Source: Pseudomonas argentinensis
Lineage (GTDB): Bacteria > Pseudomonadota > Gammaproteobacteria > Pseudomonadales > Pseudomonadaceae
Reading direction: 5' to 3'
Assembly: GCF_001839655.2 (NCBI RefSeq)
Contig: NZ_CP056087.1
Span: forward strand, 4,464,001-4,528,000
Length of the DNA stretch: 64,000 bases
The notes under the pieces: model-generated
Seen by the model: the letters and a program-made list of their open reading frames with translations, nothing else
What the model was told of the DNA's origin: nothing
The model's database searches: none
Shown: positions 17,042 through 26,032 of the stretch, one piece after another
How positions within the stretch are numbered: the stretch's first letter is position 1
Layout: the number at the start of each line of letters is the position of its first letter
Made by a program: the position numbers and the translations under genes

Positions 17042-18327
17042 GCGCTCTCCCAGCGACGAAACAGCACGCTGGCATTCACCCCACCAAAGCCGAAGCCATT
17101 GGAGAGTGCATGGGTGATCGGCATAGACCGGGCGTTCAGCGCTACCAGATCGAGCCCCGCGGCGGCTTCGTCCGGGTTGTTGAGGTTCAGGGTCGGCGGC
17201 ACGATCTGGTCACGCAACGCCAGCACAGTGAAGATCGCCTCTATCCCCCCTGCGGCTCCCAGCAAATGGCCCGTGGCGGATTTGGTCGAGCTGATCGCCA
17301 CACCCGCGTTGGCACCGAACAGCGCCTGAATGGCGGCCAGCTCACCCTTGTCGCCAACCTGGGTGGAGGTGGCATGGGCGTTGATGTGCTGCACCTGTTC
17401 AGGTTTCACGCCTGCCTGCTGCAGCGCCAGTTGCATGGCACGGCGCGCGCCGCTGCCATCTTCGGGGCCGGCGGTAAGGTGATAGGCATCGGCGCTGGTG
17501 CCATAACCCACCAGTTCGGCGAGCGGCGTAGCGCCGCGCACCAGTGCGTGTTCGAGTGACTCGATCACCAGCAACCCAGCGCCTTCGGCCATGACGAATC
17601 CGTCGCGGTCACGGTCGAAGGGGCGCGACGCCTCCTGCGGCCGCTCGGCAAAACCAGTCGATAGCGCGCGAGCAGCCGCGAAGCAGCCCAGGGTAACGCG
17701 GTCGATCACCGCTTCCGTGCCGCCACACACCGCGATATCGACTTCGCCACTTCTGATCAGTCGGGCCGCATCGCCAATCGCCTGCACACCGGCCGCGCAG
17801 GCGGTGACCGGTGCGCCGAGCGGCCCCTTGAAACCGTGGCTTATGGACACGTGCCCCGCTGCCATGTTGGCGAGAAACGACGGCGCAGTGAACGGTGATA
17901 GCCGGCGTGGCCCACGAGCGTCGGTTACTCGGACGGCCTCGGCCATCGCGCCGAAACCACCCACCCCCGACGCGATGATCGTCGCCGTGCGCTGCCGCGC
18001 CTCTTCCGTATTGGGCTGCCAACCCGCCTGCTGCAATGCTTCATGCGCGGCCACCAGTGCGAACTCGATGAAGCGATCCATCTTCTTGCGTTCCTTGGCC
18101 GCGATGACGAGGTCGGGTTGGTAGCCAGCGACCGCGTCCTCCTCTAGCGTAGGCACCTGCCCGCCCGCCGTTACCCCAGTGCCCTCGGTGATGGCCACCG
18201 GCAGCGTACCAATGCCCGAACGCCCGGCCAGCAAACGCTGCCACACCGTTTCGGTACCGCAGCCCAGCGGACCGACGATACCGACACCGGTTACCACGAT
18301 GCGCTTGTGCTTGTAGAAATTGATCAT
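17038..18327 (-). CDS. beta-ketoacyl-ACP synthase, FabF-like
   Basis: A 429-residue condensing enzyme of the KAS II class. The catalytic triad is complete: Cys177 in VTACAAG, His318 in NAHATSTQVGDKGE, and His354 in KSATGHLLGAAGG. It should elongate acyl-ACP with malonyl-ACP. It is not in a fab cluster: it lies 49 bp after an RND pump gene and overlaps the MFS gene by four bases, so it looks like part of the efflux operon. The primary FabF of the cell is expected elsewhere. A role in modifying membrane acyl chains, or in making a compound that the pumps export, is possible but unproven. Confidence 0.88.
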   Translation of the reverse strand: MINFYKHKRIVVTGVGIVGPLGCGTETVWQRLLAGRSGIGTLPVAITEGTGVTAGGQVPTLEEDAVAGYQPDLVIAAKERKKMDRFIEFALVAAHEALQQAGWQPNTEEARQRTATIIASGVGGFGAMAEAVRVTDARGPRRLSPFTAPSFLANMAAGHVSISHGFKGPLGAPVTACAAGVQAIGDAARLIRSGEVDIAVCGGTEAVIDRVTLGCFAAARALSTGFAERPQEASRPFDRDRDGFVMAEGAGLLVIESLEHALVRGATPLAELVGYGTSADAYHLTAGPEDGSGARRAMQLALQQAGVKPEQVQHINAHATSTQVGDKGELAAIQALFGANAGVAISSTKSATGHLLGAAGGIEAIFTVLALRDQIVPPTLNLNNPDEAAAGLDLVALNARSMPITHALSNGFGFGGVNASVLFRRWESA

Positions 18328-18376
18328 TGCAGCCTCTCAGCTTGGCGACGAGCAGCCCGGCGCTGCTCGCCCGGGA

Positions 18377-21300
18377 TTACGCGTGCGCGCCTTTGGGTTC
18401 ATCGTTCGGGCGGATCCTGAACCAGATGGCGTACATCGCCGGCAGGAACGCCAGGGTCATGATGGTGCCGACGAAGGTGCCGCCGATCAGGGTGTAGGCC
18501 AGGGTTCCCCAGAACACCGAGTGGGTGAGCGGGATGAAGGCGAGGATCGCCGCCAGCGCCGTCAGCAGTACCGGGCGGGCGCGCTGCACGGTGGCCTCGA
18601 CCACGGCCTGGAACGGATCGAGCCCTTCGCGCTCGTTTTGGTGGATCTGCCCGATCAGGATCAGCGTGTTGCGCATCAGGATCCCTGACAGCGCGATCAA
18701 GCCGACCAGGGCGTTGATGCCGAACGGCTGCTGGAACAGCAGCAGCACCGGCACCACGCCAATCAGGCCCAGCGGCGAGGTGAGAAACACCATGACCATG
18801 GCCGAGATCGAGCGCACCTGCAGGATGATGATCAGCAGCGTCAGGGCGATCATGATCGGCAGCAGCGGCGCGATCGCCTTGCTGGCCTTGCCTGACTCCT
18901 CGATGGCGCCAGCCATTTCGATGCGATACCCGGCCGGCAGCGTCTCGATGATCGGTTGCAGGTCTTTCCACACGGCCGTGGACACGTCCGGCGGCTGCAG
19001 CCCCTCGGCGATGTCGCCGCGCACGGTGATGGTCGGCGTGCGGTCGCGGCGGCGCAGGACCGGGTCTTCCATGCGCACGTTCACTTCGCCGACCTGGGAC
19101 AGCGGAATGCGCTGGCCAGCTGAGCCAACCAGCGTGAAGCCCGCGATCTTCGCCGGGTCGAGGCGAATTTCTCCCGCCGCGCGACCGACCACCTGCACAG
19201 CGCGGATGTCCTCGCGCACCGAGGTGATCGGCACGCCGCTGAGCAGGAACTGCAGCTGCTGCGCCACGGCGTTGGAACTCAGGCCAACGGCCTGCAGACG
19301 ATCCTGATCCAGGGAGAAGTGCAGCGTCGGCACCAGCGGCCCCCAATCGGCGTTCACCGTGTGCATCATCGGGCTGGCCTGCAACACGGCCTGCACGCGG
19401 TTGGCGATTTCGCGCAGCTGCATGGCATCGGGCCCCATTACCCGGTAGGCCACCGGGTACGGTGAATACGGGCCGAACACCAGCTGGGTGACGCGCACCT
19501 TGGCCTCGGGCGCCAGGCCTTCGGAGGCCGCTTCACGGATGCGCAGCTTAAGGGCTTCGCGGGCCTCCTGGCTGTCCGTCAGCACCACGATCTTAGCAAA
19601 CGACGGATCCGGCAACTCGGGCGCCATGGCCAGGAAGAAGCGCGGCGGACCTTGACCGATATAACTGGTGACGATCTTGGCTTCTTCCTGCTCGCGCAGC
19701 CATGACTCGACCTTGATAGCTGTGGCGTTGGTCTGCTCGATGGACGTGCCGTAGGGCATCTGCAGCTCGACCAGCACTTCCGGGCGATCGGACGTTGGGA
19801 AGAACTGCTTCTTCACCAGCCCCATGCCCAGTACGGCGACCACGAACGCGGCGATCACCACACCGGCCACCAGCCACTTGTGCGCGATGACGCGCCCCAG
19901 CAGCCTGCGAAAGCGGTTGTAATGGCGCGTGTCGTAGATGGCCGCATGCCCACCCTCGACCTGCTTGATGTCGGGCAACAGTTTCACGCCCAGATAGGGG
20001 GTGAACGCCACGGCCACCACCCAGGACGCGATCAGCGCGATGCCGACGATCCAGAACATGTTGCTGGTGTACTCGCCGGCCGTGGACTGCGCGAAGCCAT
20101 TGGGCATGAAGCCGATGGCGGTGACCAGCGTACCGGAGAGCATCGGCGCCGCGGTGTGGCTCCAGGCGTAGGCCGATGCCTTGAAGCGGTCGTAACCCTC
20201 CTCCATCTTCACCACCATCATTTCGATGGCGATGATGGCGTCGTCCACCAGCAGTCCCAGGGCGAGGATCAGCGAACCCAGGGTAATGCGGTCGAAGTTC
20301 TTGCCGGTGGCCGCCATCACCACGAAGACGATGGCCAGGGTCAATGGTACGGCGGCCGCGACCACCACACCCACGCGCCAGCCCATGCTGATGAAGCAGA
20401 CCAGCATCACCACCAGCAGGGCGACGAAGAACTTGACCATGAACTCATCGACGGACGAGCTGATGTTGACCGCCTGGTCGGTGACCTTGTCCAGCGACAT
20501 GCCCAGCGGCATGGCGTCATTGATGCGCGCCGTTTCCGCATCCAGCGCCGCACCGAGGTCGAGGCCGTTCCAGCCCTCGCGCATCACCACGCCGAGCAGC
20601 AGCGCGGGCTCGCCACCGTTGCGCACCAGAAAGGCGGCGGGATCTTCGTAGCCACGCTCCACGGTCGCCACATCGGCAAGTTTCAGGGTGCGCCCCTGCA
20701 CGGCAATCGGCGTGTCTCGGATCTTCGCCAGGGTGTCGAACGCGCCATCCAGGCGCATCACCACTTGCGGGCCGGAGGTTTCCACCGAGCCGGCTGGGGT
20801 CAGGGCGTTCTGGCTGTTGAGTGCGGCGAAGATGTCCTGTGCAGTCACGCCCAGCGTCGCCAGCCGGTCATGGGAGAATGATACGAAAATACGCTCGGCC
20901 TGCTCGCCGATGATGTTGACCTTCTTCACCCCCGGTACATGCAGCAGGCGCTGGCGCAGCGATTCGGCTTCGCGTACCAGCTGGCGCTGCGGTTCGCCCC
21001 TGGCCTTCAGGGCATACACCGCGAAGGTCACGTCCGAGAACTCGTCGTTGACCATCGGCCCGATGACCCCTGCCGGCAGGCTCCTGGCTTCGTCACCGAG
21101 CTTCTTGCGGGCCTGGTAGAACTCCTCCTGCACCTGCGCAGGCGGGGTGCTGTCGAGCAGCGACACCATTGTGAACGCAAGGCCCGCGCGGGTGTAGGTT
21201 TCGCTGCGGTCGTACCAGCGCAGCTCCTGCATGCGCTTTTCCAGCGGTTCGGCGACCTGATCCTGCATTTCCTGGGCAGTGGCGCCCGGCCAGGCGGTGA

Positions 21301-21457
21301 TGATGGTCATCTGCTTGACGGTGAAGGGCGGATCTTCGGCGCGGCCCAACTGGAAGAACGCCAAGGTGCCGGCCAGCGCGATCAGCAGAATGAGAAACAG
21401 GGTGATGGCGCGCTCGCGAACCGCCAGTGCCGACAGGTTGAAACGGCCTTCGCTCAT
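18377..21457 (-). CDS. RND efflux transporter permease (AcrB superfamily)
   Basis: A 1026-residue inner-membrane RND pump. The first membrane helix (about 17-35) is followed by a large periplasmic porter loop (RAEDPPFTVKQMTI onward). Around residues 330-480 are six helices with GLLVDDAIIAIEMMV, the paired acidic residues of the proton relay on helix 4. A second porter loop and the last helices, with GILMRNTLILIGQIHQNE, complete the duplicated fold. Its start overlaps the stop of the membrane-fusion gene by four bases (ATGA, 21454-21457). It should work with that lipoprotein and the outer-membrane factor at 23346. The sequence fits the MexI/VexF-like branch more than HAE1 AcrB; substrate unknown. 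Confidence 0.92.
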   Translation of the reverse strand: MSEGRFNLSALAVRERAITLFLILLIALAGTLAFFQLGRAEDPPFTVKQMTIITAWPGATAQEMQDQVAEPLEKRMQELRWYDRSETYTRAGLAFTMVSLLDSTPPAQVQEEFYQARKKLGDEARSLPAGVIGPMVNDEFSDVTFAVYALKARGEPQRQLVREAESLRQRLLHVPGVKKVNIIGEQAERIFVSFSHDRLATLGVTAQDIFAALNSQNALTPAGSVETSGPQVVMRLDGAFDTLAKIRDTPIAVQGRTLKLADVATVERGYEDPAAFLVRNGGEPALLLGVVMREGWNGLDLGAALDAETARINDAMPLGMSLDKVTDQAVNISSSVDEFMVKFFVALLVVMLVCFISMGWRVGVVVAAAVPLTLAIVFVVMAATGKNFDRITLGSLILALGLLVDDAIIAIEMMVVKMEEGYDRFKASAYAWSHTAAPMLSGTLVTAIGFMPNGFAQSTAGEYTSNMFWIVGIALIASWVVAVAFTPYLGVKLLPDIKQVEGGHAAIYDTRHYNRFRRLLGRVIAHKWLVAGVVIAAFVVAVLGMGLVKKQFFPTSDRPEVLVELQMPYGTSIEQTNATAIKVESWLREQEEAKIVTSYIGQGPPRFFLAMAPELPDPSFAKIVVLTDSQEAREALKLRIREAASEGLAPEAKVRVTQLVFGPYSPYPVAYRVMGPDAMQLREIANRVQAVLQASPMMHTVNADWGPLVPTLHFSLDQDRLQAVGLSSNAVAQQLQFLLSGVPITSVREDIRAVQVVGRAAGEIRLDPAKIAGFTLVGSAGQRIPLSQVGEVNVRMEDPVLRRRDRTPTITVRGDIAEGLQPPDVSTAVWKDLQPIIETLPAGYRIEMAGAIEESGKASKAIAPLLPIMIALTLLIIILQVRSISAMVMVFLTSPLGLIGVVPVLLLFQQPFGINALVGLIALSGILMRNTLILIGQIHQNEREGLDPFQAVVEATVQRARPVLLTALAAILAFIPLTHSVFWGTLAYTLIGGTFVGTIMTLAFLPAMYAIWFRIRPNDEPKGAHA

Positions 21458-22572
21458 GGCTGGCTCCCGGCGACTACAGGCACAGCAACCTGGGCACGCC
21501 GCACTTCCTCGCCATCACGCAGCAGGTGGGCACCGAGGGCCACCACCTGCTCGCCGGCATTGATCTGGCCGGCGACACGCGCCGCCTCATCGCCGATACC
21601 GACTACCTGAACAGGGCGCCAGGCGACTTTCGCCGGCTCGCCAGCGACCACCCAGACACCGGGGCCATTACCCGGGTCGTACAGCGCGGCAGCAGGCACC
21701 TGCAACCCCTGGGCTGCATCGCTGGCCGCGGCGATATCGAGGGTGATGGTGGCGCCGAGCGGGGCGTTGGCCAGCGCGCCGTCGAGTACGTAGCGGGCCT
21801 CGAAGGTGCGCGTGGTGGCATCGGCGGCCTCGGAAAGCAGCCGCAGCCTGGCCGCAACCGAGGCGCTGCTGCTGCCATACAGGGCAGCCTGGGCGGTCGA
21901 ACCCGGCGCCGGGCGCAGGGTTTCCGGCAGGTGCACGATGGCTTCGCGCTGCCCTGCTCGCGCCAGCCGCACCACGGGCTGCCCGGCGCTGACCACCTGG
22001 CCGGGCTCGGCCAGGGTTTCCATCACCACGCCGTCGGCATCGGCCAGCAAGGCGGCGTAACCCGTAGCATTGCGCGCCACATCGGCCTGGGCCTGGGCAG
22101 CGCTGAGCTGCGCCCTGGCGGAATCGGCAGCCGCCTTGATCTGGTCGTAGGTCGAGGCCGACACCGCCCCGGCGGTGACCAGCCCGCGGTAACGGGCTTC
22201 GTCGTCAGCAGTCTGCCTGGCCCGCGCCCGGGCAGAGGCGACGGCCTCCTGCTGCGCCAGCGCCTGCAGCTGCAGGTCGACGGGATCGAGGCGCATCAGC
22301 GGCTGGCCGCGCCTGACCGTTTCGCCGGTGTCGACCAGACGCTCCAGCACCTTGCCCGAGACGCGAAAGCCAAGGTCGCTCTGGGTCCGCGCGACCACCA
22401 CACCGGTGAAGGAACGAGCGGTCCCGGCTGCCTGCTCGACCGCTGCCACCCGAACCAGCGGCGGCTTGTTGCGGGGGTCTTTCTGGACAGACGAATCGCC
22501 GCACGCCACCAGGATGAGAGGCAGCAGGCAAACGGCAAGAACGGCGGGCACGAGGCGCATGGGTTCCATCAC
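21454..22572 (-). CDS. RND periplasmic adaptor (membrane-fusion lipoprotein)
   Basis: A 372-residue adaptor. The signal peptide ends in a lipobox LVAC with Cys24, so it is predicted to be lipid-anchored in the inner membrane. The biotinyl-lipoyl part (SDLGFRVSGKVLERLVDTGE) precedes an alpha-hairpin around residues 95-165, rich in Ala and Gln, and is followed by beta-barrel segments. It bridges the RND pump and the outer-membrane channel. It is first in the minus-strand unit after TetR. A TetR-type palindrome at 22608-22629 lies 36 bp upstream of its start. Confidence 0.9.
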   Translation of the reverse strand: MMEPMRLVPAVLAVCLLPLILVACGDSSVQKDPRNKPPLVRVAAVEQAAGTARSFTGVVVARTQSDLGFRVSGKVLERLVDTGETVRRGQPLMRLDPVDLQLQALAQQEAVASARARARQTADDEARYRGLVTAGAVSASTYDQIKAAADSARAQLSAAQAQADVARNATGYAALLADADGVVMETLAEPGQVVSAGQPVVRLARAGQREAIVHLPETLRPAPGSTAQAALYGSSSASVAARLRLLSEAADATTRTFEARYVLDGALANAPLGATITLDIAAASDAAQGLQVPAAALYDPGNGPGVWVVAGEPAKVAWRPVQVVGIGDEAARVAGQINAGEQVVALGAHLLRDGEEVRRAQVAVPVVAGSQP

Positions 22573-22607
22573 TCAAGAGCAATTCAGGAACCTCATTCTT
22601 AAACTAG

Positions 22608-22629
22608 TGACCAATATTGTCAATGGTCA
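22608..22629. promoter_or_regulatory. putative TetR operator before the RND operon
   Basis: A 22-bp imperfect palindrome with TGACCA and TGGTCA arms, preceded by AG. It shares AGTGACCAAT with the site at 23294-23319 in the TetR/outer-membrane-factor gap. It is positioned between the TetR stop and the adaptor start. Confidence 0.55.
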
Positions 22630-22640
22630 CAAGCGCATGA

Positions 22641-23255
22641 CTACGGAGCCAAGCTGCGCAATATCAGCGCCGGCAGGTGCGCGGCGGCCTCGGCAGCGTC
22701 GTCCAGGTTGTACTGCAGCTGAGCGGGATTGACGTAGGGCCGCAGGATCAGAAAGATCGCGTTGGTGGTTTCGTCCAGCGGCGTCTTGCGCTCGAATTCC
22801 CCCGCTTCACGGCCCTCGAGGAGAATCTGCTGGATCAGCTCGCGAATGCGCAGCTCGTGCGCCTTGACCGACGGCCACTGGTCGCGCGAGGCCACCGCCG
22901 CGATGTCGTAGAGCTTGCGGTCGTGGAAGAACAGATCGCTGCCAGCCTCTGAAATCGAGCGGAACAGGCGCCTCAGCTTCTCCGAGGCACTCGGCGCATC
23001 GGCCAGTGCCGCGTCGACGATGCCCATGATCATGGCCAGGCGATTGGTGCAGATCACCCCACCGATGGCCTGCTTGGAATCAAAGAATTTATAGATGTAG
23101 GCCTTGGAGAAACCGATTGCCTTGGCAAGGTCCGAGACCGTGGTTTTCTCATAGCCGTAGTGGCCGAAATGCTGGGTCGCGGCGTTGATGATCTGGTCGC
23201 GGATCTCGTGATCCTGCGGCCCGCGTGTGGTCGAGTTGTTCATGTCGTCGTTCAT
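22641..23255 (-). CDS. TetR-family regulator of the RND efflux locus
   Basis: A 204-residue TetR protein. The helix-turn-helix lies in HFGHYGYEKTTVSDLAKAIG, then FSKAYIYKFFDSKQAIGG (about residues 30-67). The C-terminal part resembles the TetR_C domains seen beside RND pumps. Start is at 23255; an alternative Met lies four codons in. It lies between the adaptor gene (same strand) and the divergent outer-membrane factor gene. Related palindromes on both sides (22608-22629 and 23294-23319) suggest it controls both units. Confidence 0.88.
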   Translation of the reverse strand: MNDDMNNSTTRGPQDHEIRDQIINAATQHFGHYGYEKTTVSDLAKAIGFSKAYIYKFFDSKQAIGGVICTNRLAMIMGIVDAALADAPSASEKLRRLFRSISEAGSDLFFHDRKLYDIAAVASRDQWPSVKAHELRIRELIQQILLEGREAGEFERKTPLDETTNAIFLILRPYVNPAQLQYNLDDAAEAAAHLPALILRSLAP

Positions 23256-23293
23256 GCCTAGAGCTTAACTCCACGGTGAGCTGATTGACAGCA

Positions 23294-23319
23294 AGTGACC
23301 AATCTATAATATAGTCACT
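23294..23319. promoter_or_regulatory. putative TetR operator before the outer-membrane factor gene
   Basis: Perfect AGTGAC/GTCACT arms bracket an A/T-rich centre. It contains AGTGACCAAT, also present at 22606-22615. It lies between the divergent starts at 23255 and 23346. Confidence 0.55.
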
Positions 23320-23345
23320 ATCTATTTTCGCCTACGAGAATTCCC

Positions 23346-24809
23346 ATGCCTGCCTTGCGCCCCCTTGCCCTCGTGATCAGCACCAGCCTGGCGGCGGGTT
23401 GCGCGGTCGGCCCGGACTACCATCGCCCGGACGCGCCACTGGCCGACCATTACCTCGGGCAGGCCGCCGTGGAACGGCGAGCTGCGCCGGCACCCGCCAG
23501 TTTCGCCCGCTGGTGGGAGGGCTTCGGCGACGCCCAGCTGAGTGCGTTGATCGACGAAGCCCTGGCGCAGAACCTCGACATCGCCCAGGCCCGGGCCCGC
23601 GTCCTGCAAGCCCGCGCCGGCCTGGGCGCTGCCAATGCGGCGCTGCTTCCCTCCGCCACGGTCAACGGCCAGGCCGCACGCGCCTATCAGTCGGTGGAAA
23701 AGCCCCTGGGCCGGGTGCTGGACGCCACGCCCGGCTACGACCGCTATGGTAATAGCTACGAGGTCAACCTCGAAGCAAGCTGGGAACTGGATGTATTTGG
23801 CGGCCTGCGCCGAGGCAGGGAAGCCGCTCTGGCGGACTACCAGGCGTCCGAAGCCGGCGTCGTCGCCACACGGCTGGCGGTTGCCGCGCAAACTGCCGAC
23901 GTCTACACCAGCATCCGCGGCCTGCAGGCGCGCCTGGCGATTGCCGAGCGGCAGGTCGACACCCAGCAGGCGTTGCTGGAAAAGGTGCGCCTGCTGCACG
24001 CGCGCGGCCTGGCCGCCGATTATCAGGTGCAACAGACCGAAGGTGAGCTCTCGCAAGTTAGGGCCAGCGTGCCGGTCTTGCAGACGGGCATCGATGCAGC
24101 CATGAACGCGATGGACGTGATGCTCGGCAGCGCGCCGGGCACCCACCGCGCCGAACTTGCCAACGCAGGCGTCATTCCACGTGCGCCGCAGCTCACCGCC
24201 ACGGGCACGCCCGCTGAGCTGCTGCGCCGCCGGCCGGATCTGATCGCCGCAGAGCGCCGACTGGTCGCCGCCAATGCGCGTATCGGCGAGGCGATCAGCG
24301 AGTACTACCCGAAATTCTCACTCAGCGCCCTGTTCGGCAGTGCCACCACGCAAAGCGGCAACCTTTTCAGCGCTGGCGCCGCGCAATCGGCAGGCGTGCT
24401 GGGCCTGCGCTGGCGGCTATTCGACTTCGGGCGTATCAACGCCCAGATCGACGGCGCCAAGGGCCGGGAAGCCGAAGCGCTCGCGGCCTATAGACAGTCC
24501 GTGCTGATGGCCAGCGAGGATGTGGAGAATGCCTTCTCGGCGCTGGTCAACCGCGAAACCCAGGCGGCTACCCTGATGGCCGGCGAAACCTCCCTGGCAA
24601 GCGCCCGGCAGTCTTCATTCATTGCCTATCAGAACGGCGCCGCCAGCCTGATCGACGTGCTCAACGCCCACCAGACCCTGCTGCGCACCTCCGACGCCAG
24701 GGCGCAAGCCCAGATCGAATCCGCACGCGCGGCAATCGCCGCATACCGTGCTCTAGGAGGAGGCTGGAATCCCGAACAACTGGCAGATGGCCGCGCCTTT
24801 GAACGGTGA
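23346..24809 (+). CDS. outer-membrane efflux channel lipoprotein (OprM/NodT family)
   Basis: A 487-residue TolC-like outer-membrane factor. The signal peptide ends in the lipobox LAAGC with Cys19, followed by AVGPDYHRPD, the usual NodT-family opening. Two outer-membrane efflux repeats follow, about residues 60-260 and 280-470, with ELLRRRPDLIAAERRLVAAN marking the second. It should supply the exit duct for the RND pump and adaptor on the other strand. It is divergent from TetR with a 90-bp gap holding a palindromic operator. Splitting the channel gene from its pump on opposite strands is less common than a single operon. Confidence 0.92.
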   Translation: MPALRPLALVISTSLAAGCAVGPDYHRPDAPLADHYLGQAAVERRAAPAPASFARWWEGFGDAQLSALIDEALAQNLDIAQARARVLQARAGLGAANAALLPSATVNGQAARAYQSVEKPLGRVLDATPGYDRYGNSYEVNLEASWELDVFGGLRRGREAALADYQASEAGVVATRLAVAAQTADVYTSIRGLQARLAIAERQVDTQQALLEKVRLLHARGLAADYQVQQTEGELSQVRASVPVLQTGIDAAMNAMDVMLGSAPGTHRAELANAGVIPRAPQLTATGTPAELLRRRPDLIAAERRLVAANARIGEAISEYYPKFSLSALFGSATTQSGNLFSAGAAQSAGVLGLRWRLFDFGRINAQIDGAKGREAEALAAYRQSVLMASEDVENAFSALVNRETQAATLMAGETSLASARQSSFIAYQNGAASLIDVLNAHQTLLRTSDARAQAQIESARAAIAAYRALGGGWNPEQLADGRAFER

Positions 24810-24823
24810 ATAGTTGAAGCCTG

Positions 24824-24871
24824 CTTTTGGCCTGTAGCTGCCTGTCGTCACCGGCTGCAATCGGCCAAAAG
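24824..24871. repeat. hairpin repeat bounded by CTTTTGGCC/GGCCAAAAG
   Basis: CTTTTGGCC (24824-24832) faces GGCCAAAAG (24863-24871) just after the outer-membrane factor stop. Member of the family at 3340, 15708 and 26781. Confidence 0.5.
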
Positions 24872-24948
24872 GAGACGCCCACCGGATTTAAAAGATCGCA
24901 TCGCCCTTGCAATCTATCCTCGGTCGAAGCATGACGGTGGAGGCGTTG

Positions 24949-25920
24949 CTATGCGTTTCGCTTGCGGTAGTCCGCTGGTGTAACACCTGTATGTTTTCGG
25001 AAAACACGCCGAAAGGTGTCGATGTTAGTGAAACCACATTTGGCTGCCACTTGTTTGGGCGCCTCATTAGCCATTTCGAATATCTTTCTCGCTGCGTCAA
25101 CTCGCGCAGTTTCAACCCACACAGCAGGAGTGACACCGACCTGTGCGTGGAACAAGCGGGCGAAATGTCGAGGGCTCAGACCGACATGGTCTGCCAGCGC
25201 CTCAACTGAATGCACCATGGCTGGGTTAGCAGCCACCCAGCGTTGCACCTCTTGAATAACTGACCGCCCGGCGGGTGCTACTTCGCTTTTGCGACTGAAC
25301 TGTTGCTGCCCGCCAGGGCGCTTGAAGAACATTACTAATTGCGAGGCGACGCGCATCGCTACATCGCGCCCAAGGTCTTCTTCAACCAGCGACAACGCCA
25401 GATCGAGCCCGGCCGTAACCCCAGCTGAGGTACGCAGCTTGCCATCACGTACGTGCAAGGCATCAGCTTCGACCATTACCTCTGGATACTGTAACAGCAT
25501 GGCGTCGACCGAGGCCCAATGCGTGGTAATCCGACGGCCATCGAGCAAGCCCGCTGCGGCCAGGGCGAACGCACCGGTGCATACGGAGCCAAAGCGGCGC
25601 GACTGTTCGGAACTGGAGCGCATCCAGGCTAGCAGTTCTGCCTTGTAATATAGAGTCGATGCATGCGGCGCACCGGCGACGATGAAGGTATCAAGCGCTT
25701 CCATGGACTCACCAGCGACAACGTCCGGCAACAGACGCGCGCCGGAAGAACTGGTGATCGGCCCTGCCTCGCAGGCTATAACCCGCAGATTGTAAACCGA
25801 CTGCCGAACCTCTAGGTTCGCCTGAGCGAACACATCGAGCGGGCCGGATACGTCCAGTAGCTGCACTCCCGGCAGGGCCAGAATGGCGACCGTTTTACGC
25901 ATGGCAGGCGCTAACCTCAC
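24949..25920 (-). CDS. GlxA-type AraC regulator with DJ-1/PfpI domain
   Basis: A 323-residue regulator. Residues 8-185 form a DJ-1/PfpI-like class I amidotransferase fold (VAILALPGVQLLDVSGPLDV; FGSVCTGAFALAAAGLLDGR, where the cysteine sits at the nucleophile elbow). The last 100 residues hold paired AraC helix-turn-helix motifs (VEALADHVGLSPRHFARLF and APKQVAAKCGFTNIDTFRRV). It is divergent from the HD-domain gene at 26033 with a 112-bp gap. Such regulators often sense small nitrogen compounds, but the ligand here is unknown. Confidence 0.88.
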   Translation of the reverse strand: MRLAPAMRKTVAILALPGVQLLDVSGPLDVFAQANLEVRQSVYNLRVIACEAGPITSSSGARLLPDVVAGESMEALDTFIVAGAPHASTLYYKAELLAWMRSSSEQSRRFGSVCTGAFALAAAGLLDGRRITTHWASVDAMLLQYPEVMVEADALHVRDGKLRTSAGVTAGLDLALSLVEEDLGRDVAMRVASQLVMFFKRPGGQQQFSRKSEVAPAGRSVIQEVQRWVAANPAMVHSVEALADHVGLSPRHFARLFHAQVGVTPAVWVETARVDAARKIFEMANEAPKQVAAKCGFTNIDTFRRVFRKHTGVTPADYRKRNA

Positions 25921-26032
25921 AGGTGTCTCGCCATCACACGAAATGGCAGAATATGACGTATTACATCAATTGAGGACATAACGATAGGCGATAACACTGG
26001 GGCTGCCAATCCTTCTTTCCTGGAGCCTGAAC

